Assembly (NCBI GenBank): GCA_039621445.1
Contig: CP154957.1
Coordinates: 18,176,906-18,240,905, forward strand
DNA: 64,000 nucleotides
From: Euglena gracilis
Taxonomy: Eukaryota > Euglenida > Euglenophyceae > Euglenales
Reading direction: 5' to 3'
Made by a program: the position numbers and the translations under genes. The notes beneath the pieces were generated by a model. That model had not been told where the DNA came from. It searched no databases and saw only the letters and a list, made by a program, of their open reading frames with translations. Below are positions 12,201 to 24,200 of the stretch, piece after piece (the first letter of the stretch is position 1; each line of letters begins with the position of its first letter).

Positions 12201-15200
12201 CGTCTCCTTTATCCTTGACCCCTTCTGGGCTGTCATTTGCTTGCGAACACCAAAGATGTCCTCTGGAATGGACTGCCACAGGTGAAGCCCAACACCACCT
12301 TCAAGCTGCGTACACTGATCTCCTCTCATTCTCATTTCTACATGCGTCATCTCATGTGCGCTGCTCCTCTCAACGACCTTGCTCAAAACCAACCATCACC
12401 ACACCCCTCTACAATGCACACCAAGCCACTTCCGCACTTGTCTCCTGCTGCTCTGCAACTGCTTTGCAACCTCTGCAGGATTCCCAGGGATGAAGAAGCT
12501 CCAAAGAAACCAACGGAGGCACGTTTCAGGTTATTCTGGAAAACACAAATGAAGCGGATTTGCGCTTCCTCGTTCAATCCTGGGGCAAGTCCTCCAACCG
12601 GCTGTTGCTGTTGGCGTCCCTGTGTGCAGCAGGCAATCACCTCCTCATCGTACACCCTGAATCCTCCATCAGTTCAAGGAAGCGGCTTTCCGCTTCCTTG
12701 AATCAAACCTTGACGTCTAAGGCCGCTCCCCATGTTTGTCTCAGGAAAGAGGAGGCACTCTCCGAACCACATGGTAAGCCGTATCATCCACAATGCTGCA
12801 TCCCAGCTCGTTATTGAACCCACAAAGTACTTCAGACCTATCACGTTTGGCTGAAAACCGTCCCAGACGGCCCTCCCCCCCCGATTCAATTCAGGTGCCG
12901 TTAATCAATTGTAACAATGCCCCACACTGGCGCAATGACTGTACTCGTTGGGAGGGTATAATGCATTCCCTTTGAAAGTGCACGGCTGCGGGTCTTCCAG
13001 GGACCAAACAAGATGGCTGCTGTGGGAACACTAACGCATGCTTCTTTCCATGTCCCGTAATACAATTGGGCCAAATCACAGCATGTCGTTGACAACCAGG
13101 TTTCCCATATAACGGCTCTAAACCTCCTGCCCCCCTCCACATGCATTCGTGCATCATTTTGCAAGGTCCTATCCGGACCAGTTGGGCATGTTCTACAACT
13201 CGAGAAAGATGAAGGTTCCATCACAGCACAAGCTAAGCCTTTGTCCACTCACCAACACCCGAAACTCCATCACATACGGCCTAGGTTGAATTGTGTATGT
13301 GCCAGATGTAGACTGCGGGTTCCGACTTCATCTCCCCCTTGTTTTCATGCTCCTTCAGACCACTCAGGCCTTCGAAGTCATGGCCTCGAAAAATTCAAAT
13401 CGTCAGGAGGAAGCGTGATTCCGCTTCCTCCTGACTGCTGTATGCATCCTCGGAACCTGCGCCTGCCCCTCGTTTCCGCTGATTGGCGTCAAATAAGGAA
13501 GCGGTTTTTGGTAATCACCGCTTCCTCTTCTCCTCTCTGTCCTCGTGAGGCCCCATTTTGGGTCATTTTGCAGTAGAACTGGGCAGTGACGAAGCGGTTT
13601 TTCGCTTCATCTGAAAATTTTGTGCACTTTTCGCCGATTTCGGCTTGCACTCAAATATTTATACCCCTTTTTCGCTCATTTCAGCCTCCTATAGAGGTTC
13701 GTCACTCCAAGCCAAAACACCGGCAGAAACGGCCCAAATACGGCCTCTTCCAAGAAAAGCTAAAAAAATTGGGGGTTCAGACGAAGCGTTTTTCCGCTTC
13801 CTCCTCTTCCGGTTTCCGCTGCAAACCGTCCAAAAATTGTGGGCAGTTTATGCTTCCTAAGTCATAAGAGACAAATCTTCAGTAATTAATTAAGGCCAAT
13901 TAGTTGGACAGGTCACAAAATTTGAAAAGAGATCAGTAAAGTGAAAACACATTAAAAATCGAGGCAAATGGAAATTAACTTCAACAATTCCACGCCAAAA
14001 ACGCGTGCACTGGAGGACATTGATTTTCTGGGAATCATCCTGAAAAGGATCCTTCAAAGGTGTAAAATATGTAGGGCGAAATTTAGTCTGGAATAGAACA
14101 TATAGATGCACATTCAAGTTCCCCACTGGTGTTTAAGAGCCTGGAATTTCTTAAAACATAAATATAAAGCCCCCCCCCAATAAAAAGGTTTTACCATCCA
14201 AACATAAATCCCCCCAATACAAAGCCGACCCATGGTGCCATGCAGGAAAAAGCAGAAATTTTTTGGGTGGATGTAACAAATTTTCACCAAAAATCTCTAT
14301 TTTAGACAAAAAAAAGGCATGTTTTTGGGGGAAAGAGGGCGGACACAACCAAAATTTGGAATAAAATTGGTATTTGATTGTGGTTGAAGGCCACGGAAGA
14401 AGATAAAAAAAAGCCACGGAAAAGGTGACCTTTTTGGATTGGCCAACCCAAAAAAGTTTGGTTTTCATCCCCAAAAAGAACCCCCCCCAAATATGAGCAC
14501 CTTGGGGGTCTTGAAATACTGCCCAAATATGAAACCGGAGGGTTTTATGTTTTGGATGCAGGGGTTTACATGGATCGGCAAATCAGTCGCTCGGAATCCA
14601 CAATTGTTGCTTCTTGTCAACAACAAAAAAAAAGAAGGAAAGGAAAAAAAGAAAATTTTCCTGCTCATCCCTGCCATGAGTAAATCAATCCATTTTCCAA
14701 TCTGATAATAGAGTAACCAAATAATCGCAGCTCCTGATCCATGATCCTCCTTTAAAACATTTTCGGCCACTTTTTTCCACTTTCGACATTTTTGACTTTG
14801 AGCTAGTTTTCCCCATTTGGAGGTCAAAAATATCTTTCAATTTCCACATTCTCCAACAACGTCCAAGGCGTAATGATTTTTTTCAGGCTGCAAATTTTCT
14901 CATTTGGCCATTTTACTCCATTGTTGGCCATTTGAGGGACCTACCTGTATGACGGTGGGGGGGGGCAGCGGAAAAGCCATTTCAGGAAATTTTAATTTTT
15001 TGCGGGTGCTTGGTCGTCACCGGGGGTGGGAGTGCTGGACACCACTGGAGAGGAAGGGTAAGTCGCAGACCGGTACAGCACGGCACAGCTGCTGCTCCAC
15101 AGTACAGCACGACCCAGATGAGGAAGAAGAAGAGCCAGAGGCACGGCGTCGCATGCTCCACTAGTTTGTGGCTTTTGCATTGCGCAGGGGGTGGGATTCG

Positions 15201-18200
15201 CTAGCCCGGCCTCAAAAAAATACGTGCAAAGAATGCGCAAAAAATGTGCGTATCTTTAGAAAAAAATGCGCGAAAATGTTCAATAGAAAGAAAAAACCAC
15301 AAAAACCACGAAAATGCAAAATTGACAAAGAGAACGTGCAAAAATGGCCTCAAAAAAAAAACAACTACTGAATGAATGCCCAAAAAACATGATGTGTGCA
15401 GAGAAAAATGAGGGGGGGGAATGGAAAACAGGTGAAAATATTACAGAAACATGCGAATTGATGGGAAAAGCCCAGAAAATGAGCAAAAAAAACGTCACGC
15501 CCTTGGCCCAGCCAGGCGCAAAGGAAATGGCTGGTTCACCCGACACGTGGGGACATGCTGGGAACAACAGCTGCATGGAATTATGAGGAAATTGTCAGCT
15601 TCAAAAAAAAAATCAAAAAAATGAAAATGGTCAAAAATGGTCAAAAAGTGCGAAAACTTGCGTAAATCACGAAAAAAATGCGCCAAAAAGCAAAAATCTG
15701 CTGAGAAAGTGGGGAAAAAATGCACAAAAAATGCACAAAAATGCATATTTTTTGGAAAAATCGGGGGGGAATGCGCAAAAATGCGGGGAAAAAATGCGGC
15801 ATGCATTCCCATTGCACTGTCTCATCATTCCAGCAGCATGCATGTGGCTGGCATGTGACTTCAATTTGAACATTCAGTTTTACAGATTTCATTTTGCACA
15901 GAAACCAATTGTGGCCAGTGTGTTATGAGGAATGGGATTTCCCACCAACATAACCAACATAACCAACATAACATAAGAAGAAAATTAAGGACTGCTGGGT
16001 TGCTAGAATCGGTGCAGAGTTGCATTGTTGGTGAAATTGTCGGAACAAAAAAAAACGTTTCGCAGCACAGATAAGGCTTCTTTTTCAGACCCCCGGGGGG
16101 CCCCCCATCCACCCGCCCGGCGCAGGACCCGGGGACGGACCCCCCCCAAAAAATCGGGCTGCCTGAGGGAGTTTCCAAAAAAATTTTCGGCGCAAAGCGC
16201 CGAAACCCATTCCCGGGCCTCTGGCCTGCCCCCCCCCTCAGGGGTCAGCTCCGACCCACCCACCCACACCTCCCCACTAAAAAAAAGAAGCCTGGCACAC
16301 AAACAAATCAAAAATATCGAACTTTTTTCAAGCCAGCACCTGAAAAGATGTCCTGGCAGGAAAACCCCCAGGGTTTTTATGAAAACTCCTGATTTGTCTT
16401 GGTCAGAATTTCTTGCATCCATGCTTGGCGGGTTACCAAGAGAGCTCCAGGAACAGGCCGATTTTCAAGGAGTGGTCAACTGCACCCAGGGCAAGGGGTT
16501 GCCTGGTTATGGGAAGGGGATCTGGGTATCTTGAAGTGCTTGCTCATCAGCAGAGCACTTTGATCCCCCCCTCCCCCCCACAATTCAGCCTGACCAGGGA
16601 AGGGGAGACGGGTCCAGTCTTGGACCCGGCTGGTACCCAAAACCTCGCAACCGGAATTTTTCGACCAAAATATTGAGAGGTAACCTCAAATCACCATTTG
16701 AAGCATTTTGACCCCATTTTAAAAAAAATTATTGGCGCATTTCTTAGCAACACATCAAGCTCACTGGACAACCAGATGAGACCGGGTGGTGCCCCCTCTC
16801 CCACCTCCTCTGCCCCTGCCAGCGCACGCCCTGGCCAGAAGTTGGTGGTGATGGTGACGACGAAAGAGGCCACGGTGGCCACCGCCCCGAAACACAGGGC
16901 CACCTGATGGGACGACGGACGAGAGCCCTCAGCGAATGATGGGCAGGTTGGGCGATGGGGGGGGGGGGGCTGGCAGACTCTCTGCAGGTAAGGAAATGAG
17001 TAAATAACCAAAACACAAAAAAGCAAGCAAACAAATGAGATAGAGTTTTAAGACAGGTCCCAGGACAGTGGTATGACAAAGGCGAAGTTCTCCCTCTCGT
17101 TTCCTGGGGAACCGAAAGGGAAAACGCTTTTTTGTTAACTCAAGAAAGGGCTTCTTTTCAGAAGGCCATGAGTGCGACTTCTGCTTTGGAGTTCCGGAGG
17201 GGTGAGGCTTTTTGGTCCCAACTGCTGACCAGGCAACGCATCCGAATCACACTTATCCGGATATGGCCAAATGAACAAATGAACATGACCTTCTAGAACC
17301 TGGGCACCTTCAATGGTTTTGGGGTCTTTGGGTCTTAGGGTGGTTGGTGAGGCATTGATGGACATTGCAGAGAAAGAAGAAAGGGTTGTGGGAGAGGGAA
17401 GACTTTCCGGCTCCCTTCTGCAGCGTTGACGGTGGGGCATGGAGGCGGGACACCCACCTGAGCCGTGTGGCCGATGGAGGTCCGGTACCCGCCGAACATG
17501 TGGTCCATGAACCAGCCCCCGGTCAGCAGCCCCAGCACGGGGGCGGTGGCGGAGGTGAGGGAGAACGCCGGCCGCAGGCAGGGGCACCCCGGCCCCCACC
17601 CCTCGCTAGTGGCACCGACGTCGGTGAGGTTCCCATGAGAAACGGCGGCGGCCCGAGGGCCAGCGTTCGGCTGTTGCCTTTGAAAGGCATGAGACACTGG
17701 GGAAGTGAGGCATAAGAGTGCCCATTGGGGGACGCTTCCCAATGGGGCACTGCGGGGTAAACCCCCCCCCCTCAAATGTAAGCAGCCCCTGACTGGAAGA
17801 CACGAAGGAATTCTTGTAACAGTGGCGTTGGGCCGGCCAAAAAATCGGCGTTTTAAACATAAGCAACCCACAAATGGTTGCTGGTATTGGGGGGGGGGGG
17901 TACCATCCGACCGGCCGCCGGCCACCGCCTGGCCACCACAATGGTGTTCAGGGGCTGCGAGAGCGGCGGGCCGTGGACGTACGGCACGGCCAGGGCTGCA
18001 GCGAAAGGGGGGGGGGGGGAGGGGCCGACCGCTGCATTTAACCGACGCCTGGGAGAAGGGGGTGTTGTATTCCCCGGTGGGTCTCGGCTGGACGGGCACT
18101 AAACCCGGGGAGGTCGGAACGGCCAGTCACGGGCCCAAATCGGGACAAAAAAGGCAAATCAAGAAAGACAAGAAAGGGACCCTGGGCTGCCAGCGCCTTC

Positions 18201-21200
18201 GTCACTTAGTGCCTAGGCCAAGTGTCACCCACCCCTGTGTGGGTCAGATGTGGGCGGCATCCAGTGCCTGCCCCGCCAGACCAGACTTCGGAGGCCGTTC
18301 CGCCACGGCTGGCCATTCAGCTGGCTCTCCACCTGCCAAGCCCAGTGACAGTGTTGGGGTATCGCATCGCAGAGTCCTGGGCGTGACCCACAGCTGCAGC
18401 GCTGCAACCACGTAGTACAGCGCGGAGAGGGACAGCGCGGTCAGCACAAAGAGCGGTGTGCACAGCACGGCCCGCATGTGGAGCACCACCTCCACCGCCA
18501 TGTTCTCGTGGTGGTAGGGGCTGCTGAGCCGGGCAGCGTCCGCGTCACTTGTGGCAGGGAAGCCGCGGATGGGGAGGGGGGGTGCTGGGGGATGGCACGG
18601 GGTTTGGGTGAGCAGGATGGCGGAAATGCACCTTGAAATGTTAAAGGTTTCAAGAGGTCATTTTCAGCTTCGGAAATTCATCATTGAGGTGAAGCAGGAA
18701 GCAGGTCCATGTAAACAACCATTACCCCCCCCCCCCCCGGCCACCGCCACCCCCCCCCACTGTGCTGGCTGGCGGCTGGCAAATTTGTGGCAACACAGTT
18801 GCCCGGAAAGAAATTGACAAGAAAGAATTGCACTTTGGCAGGCTTGTTCCTCATTGACTGGTGAGTATTGCAGGAAATAGATGGTGAGAGCTCCCTCGGT
18901 TTATATTTTTACGCATTTTACATTATTTCTAGGGTTGAAAACCAGTGTTGGAAGTGGATATTGTGTGGGCCAACCCTGAAAGCTGCTGGCGAGTGATCTC
19001 ACACACGTTGGCACAAAGTGTAGCAGTGCAGAACAGGTGACCTAGCGGTCTCCCCAGTGGGATGTCGATGTAATGTGCCGGGACGCAAATGAAGAGGAGG
19101 GCGGTGGGGATGAGGAGACAGATCTGGATGAAGAACGCATACCTGCAAGCACACAAAAGACGTTGGCCCAGGGCACAGATCTGGTGCAACACCAATGAAA
19201 CTGGCTACCAAATATCTAACCCCCCAAAAGATTTAAGACCTTCTCAGAAAATAAGACACACAAACCCTGCCGCTAGGCTGTCCAGCAAAAATCCAAAAAT
19301 AGGACCCCAATCAAAACTTAAGCCCCGCCCTGACAGCGCGAAACCACGGGAACAATGAAAAAGTGAAAAAAAAATTCCTGAAAAATTACTGGAAACCCAT
19401 TCTTCGGCAGAAATTCATGTAATTACCGAAATTTACTGATTCATGATATTATCATAAATTATCATGATAATTCATGATAATTTACTAAAATTACTGCCCC
19501 ATTTTGGGCACAAAAACGATGAAATCCTGCTTTTTTCTGATGATTTGATGTAATGCTGGCTGTTTGGGACCTTTGAGAGCAAAGGTTTTCGATTTCTACG
19601 AATTTGCACATGGAGGGAAACTCAAAAAAAAAAATTGCAGGTATTTGGGAACCCTGAAAATGATGATTTTCTCAAGCCTAGATCGGTCAAGGAAAAATCC
19701 AAGATAAAAAAAATTCCCAAAAAAAGGCCCACCTTGGAGGTTTGCAGCAACGGACGCAGAAAATAAGACCCAGGTTTATTTTTGGGGGGGGAGATCACAG
19801 CTCGAGGCGGAAAAAAATGCAGGGAAGAATAAAAGAGAAAGCCACAGTGGCTCCGGAGCTGTTGGGGTCTGAACCCTTCATTAGTACAAATTCCTGTGGA
19901 GACGAGGGGGACAAACCTCCAGCTGAGCGACGTGTTTGCGGCGAGGAAGCCGGAGGTCAGGTAGCCGGCCATGATGCCGACCGGCACGCCGGCCTGCGAG
20001 ATGGAGATCCGCAGCAGGCCGCCTCCCGCCTCTGGGGGCGAACAGGTCTGCCAATCCTTCATCCACCCCACCTTTTGGCTCTTGGGAGGGCGGGTCAGGC
20101 CCCACCTACTGCTGTCATCCTCCCACCTGCTGGGAAATCCATTGGACCGCCCCCATGGTGCTGATTTTCTGCAATACCTGATTTAAAAAATGCCAGACAG
20201 CTTGAAAAAAATGAACACCAGTAATAATAAATACAAAATAGAATAAATCAATATCCAATTAAACAAATGTATTTATTTATTGAAAAGATCAATAAAATTA
20301 ATAGAATAATGTGAGAAAATGAAAAATGCAGTGCAAAATCAAGGACGGATCCTGGGGCAAGATGCAGAGACAGCCCCATACAGGTGGTAGGTGGCAGCTC
20401 CGACCGGGCATTGATAGACAGATTTTCGTCCCAAAATCACCATGGGGAAAATGGCTACAACACCCCTTCCTGCCCCCACCCCCCGAGCTATGACCATTCG
20501 GGGGGTGGAATAGCTTGATGGTGGCGCCCGTTTCAGGAAGTACTAAAAGGTCAAAAATTGAAAACTTTATCGCCCAGAACTGCCACCCGCACTCCTACAG
20601 GTCCCCAGGGTATATGGGAAGCCCTGGGGTGGGGGATGGACCCCTCCCGACACTCAGGGGGCCTCCCCCACGCACTCTTTTTCCGCAGGGGGGGGGTATG
20701 GGCCCACCAAGGAAGAGGCCTGGCCCAGGTGGTGCACTTGTCCTCCGGGGCGTACTCGTCGATCCAGACGGGGAGGAAGAGGACGAGGAACGCCTGGGCG
20801 AGGCCGAGGACGAACCGCGACGAGGCCAGACCCCGGGCCACCCTCAGTGGCAAACGAACGGCAACGGCGGGCAACGGTTACGGGAGGGGGGGGGGTCCCC
20901 GAATGGAGTTGAGGACACCCAGTGTTGGGGCCCGGCGGGGGGTGCTCCGACTGCGAGGCATGGGTCAGGCATGGTGGTTGTCAACCGGAGTCAGGACTGG
21001 CCGACGTCAGCAGACAAAGCTTCTCCAAGCCTCTCCCAGCTTCTCATTGCCGCTTCTTGACGTTTAATAAGGAAGTGGTGTTTGGCAATCTCCGCTTCCC
21101 TGCTCCTTCGGTTCTCGCTACCCCCATTTCAGGTCGCTTTTCTTTCACCTCGGAGTGCAGTAGAACTGGACAGTAACGAAGCGTGTTTTTGCTTCATCTG

Positions 21201-24200
21201 AAAATTTCGGGTGCTTTCCGCTGATTTCGACTTTGGCTTAAAAATTTATGCCCGTTTTCGCTCATTTCGGCCTTCTGTAGAAGTCCTGTGCTCCAACCCA
21301 AACGGTCGTCAGAGACTACCTAAAAACGGCCTCTTCCAAAAAAACTAAAAAAATCTGAGGGGGGTCGGACGAAGCGGTTTTCCGCTTCCTACCCGCTCCA
21401 AACCGTCCAAAAATTTTGGGCAACTTACCCCGCCCAAGCCAAGCAGCGTATCTCCACACTGGGGGCCGGGGGTCTGGGGTCTGGGCAGGATGCCGACTGT
21501 GGCGCTGTGGGTGGTGGCGAGGGTGGCCATGCACATCACATTCACCGCCAGCCCGGCCGCGACCAGCCACTTGGCCTTGTGGCGCTGCAGCAGACTGCCC
21601 CCGCTGCCGCGGACCAAGATGGAGCACAGTCGCCCCCCCCCCCCGGGACGTGTCACCTGGCGAGTCCACCAGCACCGGAGACCCTGCCAATTGCTTGAGC
21701 ACGTTACAGTTTCCCAGAAGGGGAGGGGCCTAGTCATGCCCCCACGTGCAAAGCAAGACAGCCGAAGGAATGTTTGCATGTGCGTATTTCCGAACTCAGC
21801 CGCTCTTTGCCACACAAATACAGGTCGCCACTTTCACTTCTACCGTGCAAAACCGCCATGGTCAGGCACACCTGCAGGAGAGGGTGGAGCCGAAGTACAC
21901 CAGGGACTGCAGCAGACCGATCTCGGTGTAGCCCAGGTGGCGCAGGGCAGCGAGCCACCGTCAACCAAGTTGCATTTGCCCGACACCGTTGAGCGTTTTG
22001 TGTGTGTGGACCATTGAGGACTTACTACAGCGATTCCAGAAACTGTCACCGGTCAGGCCAGCGAGTGCAGAGGGAGGAGGCGGTTTCCCAGATGGATCTG
22101 GGTCAAAGGAAGTATGAAGCAAATTTTCGACATTCCCCGCCGACACAGAAATCAAAAAAGTGATTTTTTTCACAAATTTGTGACCTGAAAACAATATTCG
22201 CAAATTTTCTCAGTTTGGGAAATGTGTTTTAAAATGGAAAAACAAAAAAATGCAAAAATACTCAAAAAAATTGTTAGGGGACAGGTCAGTAGTAAACCCC
22301 TCCCCCCACATGTAAACCGTCCATAGCCAGGTGCAACGGTGACACAAAATTGCCAGGGTTAACTTCCTGAGATCATAAACTGGGCAGTTGGAGAGAGAAT
22401 GTTGGGCAATCGCGAACAGGGGAAAACAGATTTTTCAAGCTCCCAAAAAGTATACCCCTTCCAAAAAACAGGCACAAAGTTTCCCCTGGATAGAACAGGG
22501 AATTCGACATTTGCTGGTGTGCATTTTAATAACAATCAAAGAGGTGTTTTGCACAGTCTTGTAAAAAATCGCCTCTGAAAGGTATGAATTTTACACACCC
22601 CACTAACGTACTCCCCCCAGGCAATTGTCACACGACAAATCAGGCAGCATGGAGGGGGGTGACAATTTCCCGGGGTGACAATTTGGCCGGCACAGAGGGG
22701 GTGACAATTGCCCGGGGGCATCAATTGCCCGGGTGTGTCAATTGGCCACCCATGTAGGCCACATTAAAACCAAATGACCAAGAACACCATCTGAAACACA
22801 AGTGAACACGCAAAAATGCAGCTATGGTTATGATATTGTTCAGAGCATTTGGTACGCGAAAATTCTCAGCACGTTGTAGCGAAACAGAAGATCAATCGAG
22901 TCGTGTCGGCGAAAAGAAAGTTCACAGACATCTTCTGTGGTGGGGGGTGACAAATTGGATAGCACGGAGGGGGGTGACAACTTCCCGGGGTGACAAATTG
23001 GCCGGCACAGCCAGGGGTAACAATTGCCCGGGGGCGTCAATTGCCCGGGGGCGTCAATTGCCCGGGGGGGGGGGGGGGGGGACCCTGTCCCTGTTGTGAA
23101 GAGGGGCGTCCGGGGAAGTTTGGGGGCCAAAATACCGACAAAAACCCGATGTTTGGGAAACGTTTGAAGTTCTATCGAATTTTGCCAAGTATTGCAAAAT
23201 AGGGATTTTTTAAACCAAAACCTGCCCCCCCCCCCTTTTGGGCTGACCCAGCAGACCACATCCTGTTAACCCAGAAGATTACAAGAGTCAGAGAAGGTCC
23301 CTTTGACAAAAGTTGCTTGTCAGGAGTGTCTTCGTGTGGCCCTGCAGTTTTATCAACTGCAGGGCCCCAGGCAAACAATTTTTATCCCAGAGTGGAAGTG
23401 ACTCCCGGGGGAGGGGGGGGTCACTTCCAAAAAACAGTCAGTCACTTTTGGAAAACCAGTCAGTCACTGGGAGGGAGAGGGGAGGCCCCTCTGGAATCCA
23501 AGTAGACCCAAAAAGTGAAGAAAAAAAATTGTCGCTCAAAAAAAAAAACAGTCACCACCACCAGAGGGGGGGGGGGGGGTCGAGAGAATCAGTGATTGTA
23601 TGTCCCCAAGCCTGGTGCTGCCAGCATTCTTTCCACCATTGCCCCCTTCCCCTGTTGGGTCATACGTCCCTTCCCCAGGAAAATTGTCCACCCTCTGTTC
23701 CAGATAAGCGGCCATTGGTCTGTGCAAAGCATGAAAAAGGGACAACCCATTGCCATGTACCAGCAATCGGGTTGAGGGTTTATCAGTTGCAGTCGGCCGC
23801 GGACAGTTCGCCCCCCAACTCATCCCGCCGCTTCCCGCGGTGGGGTGCGGCCAACACAACGGCCCTGCGGCAGCGGCACCGCAGCGACCCCGGTCCCCAG
23901 CCCGCCCTGGCTGGAAGTCGCGGATCATCCCCTTGTTGACCGCTGGGTCGCTGCAGTCCGGGTCGGCCGCCAGGTACCGCAGCCGGAGCACCCCCGCCGC
24001 CGGCCCCGCCGGGAGGTCGGCGAACCTCCGCCCGCCGCGGCCCGCGGACTCGACGCCCTCGCACGCCGGCCCGAGGCTGGCGGGGATGGCTCCCGCATCG
24101 AAGTGGATGAGTACCTGACAGGGGACACAGGCAGTGGCCGGCAGGTCGGGCACTGTAGTGGCCAACGCCGGGGTATTAGCAGCGGGGGGGGGGGGTTGTT

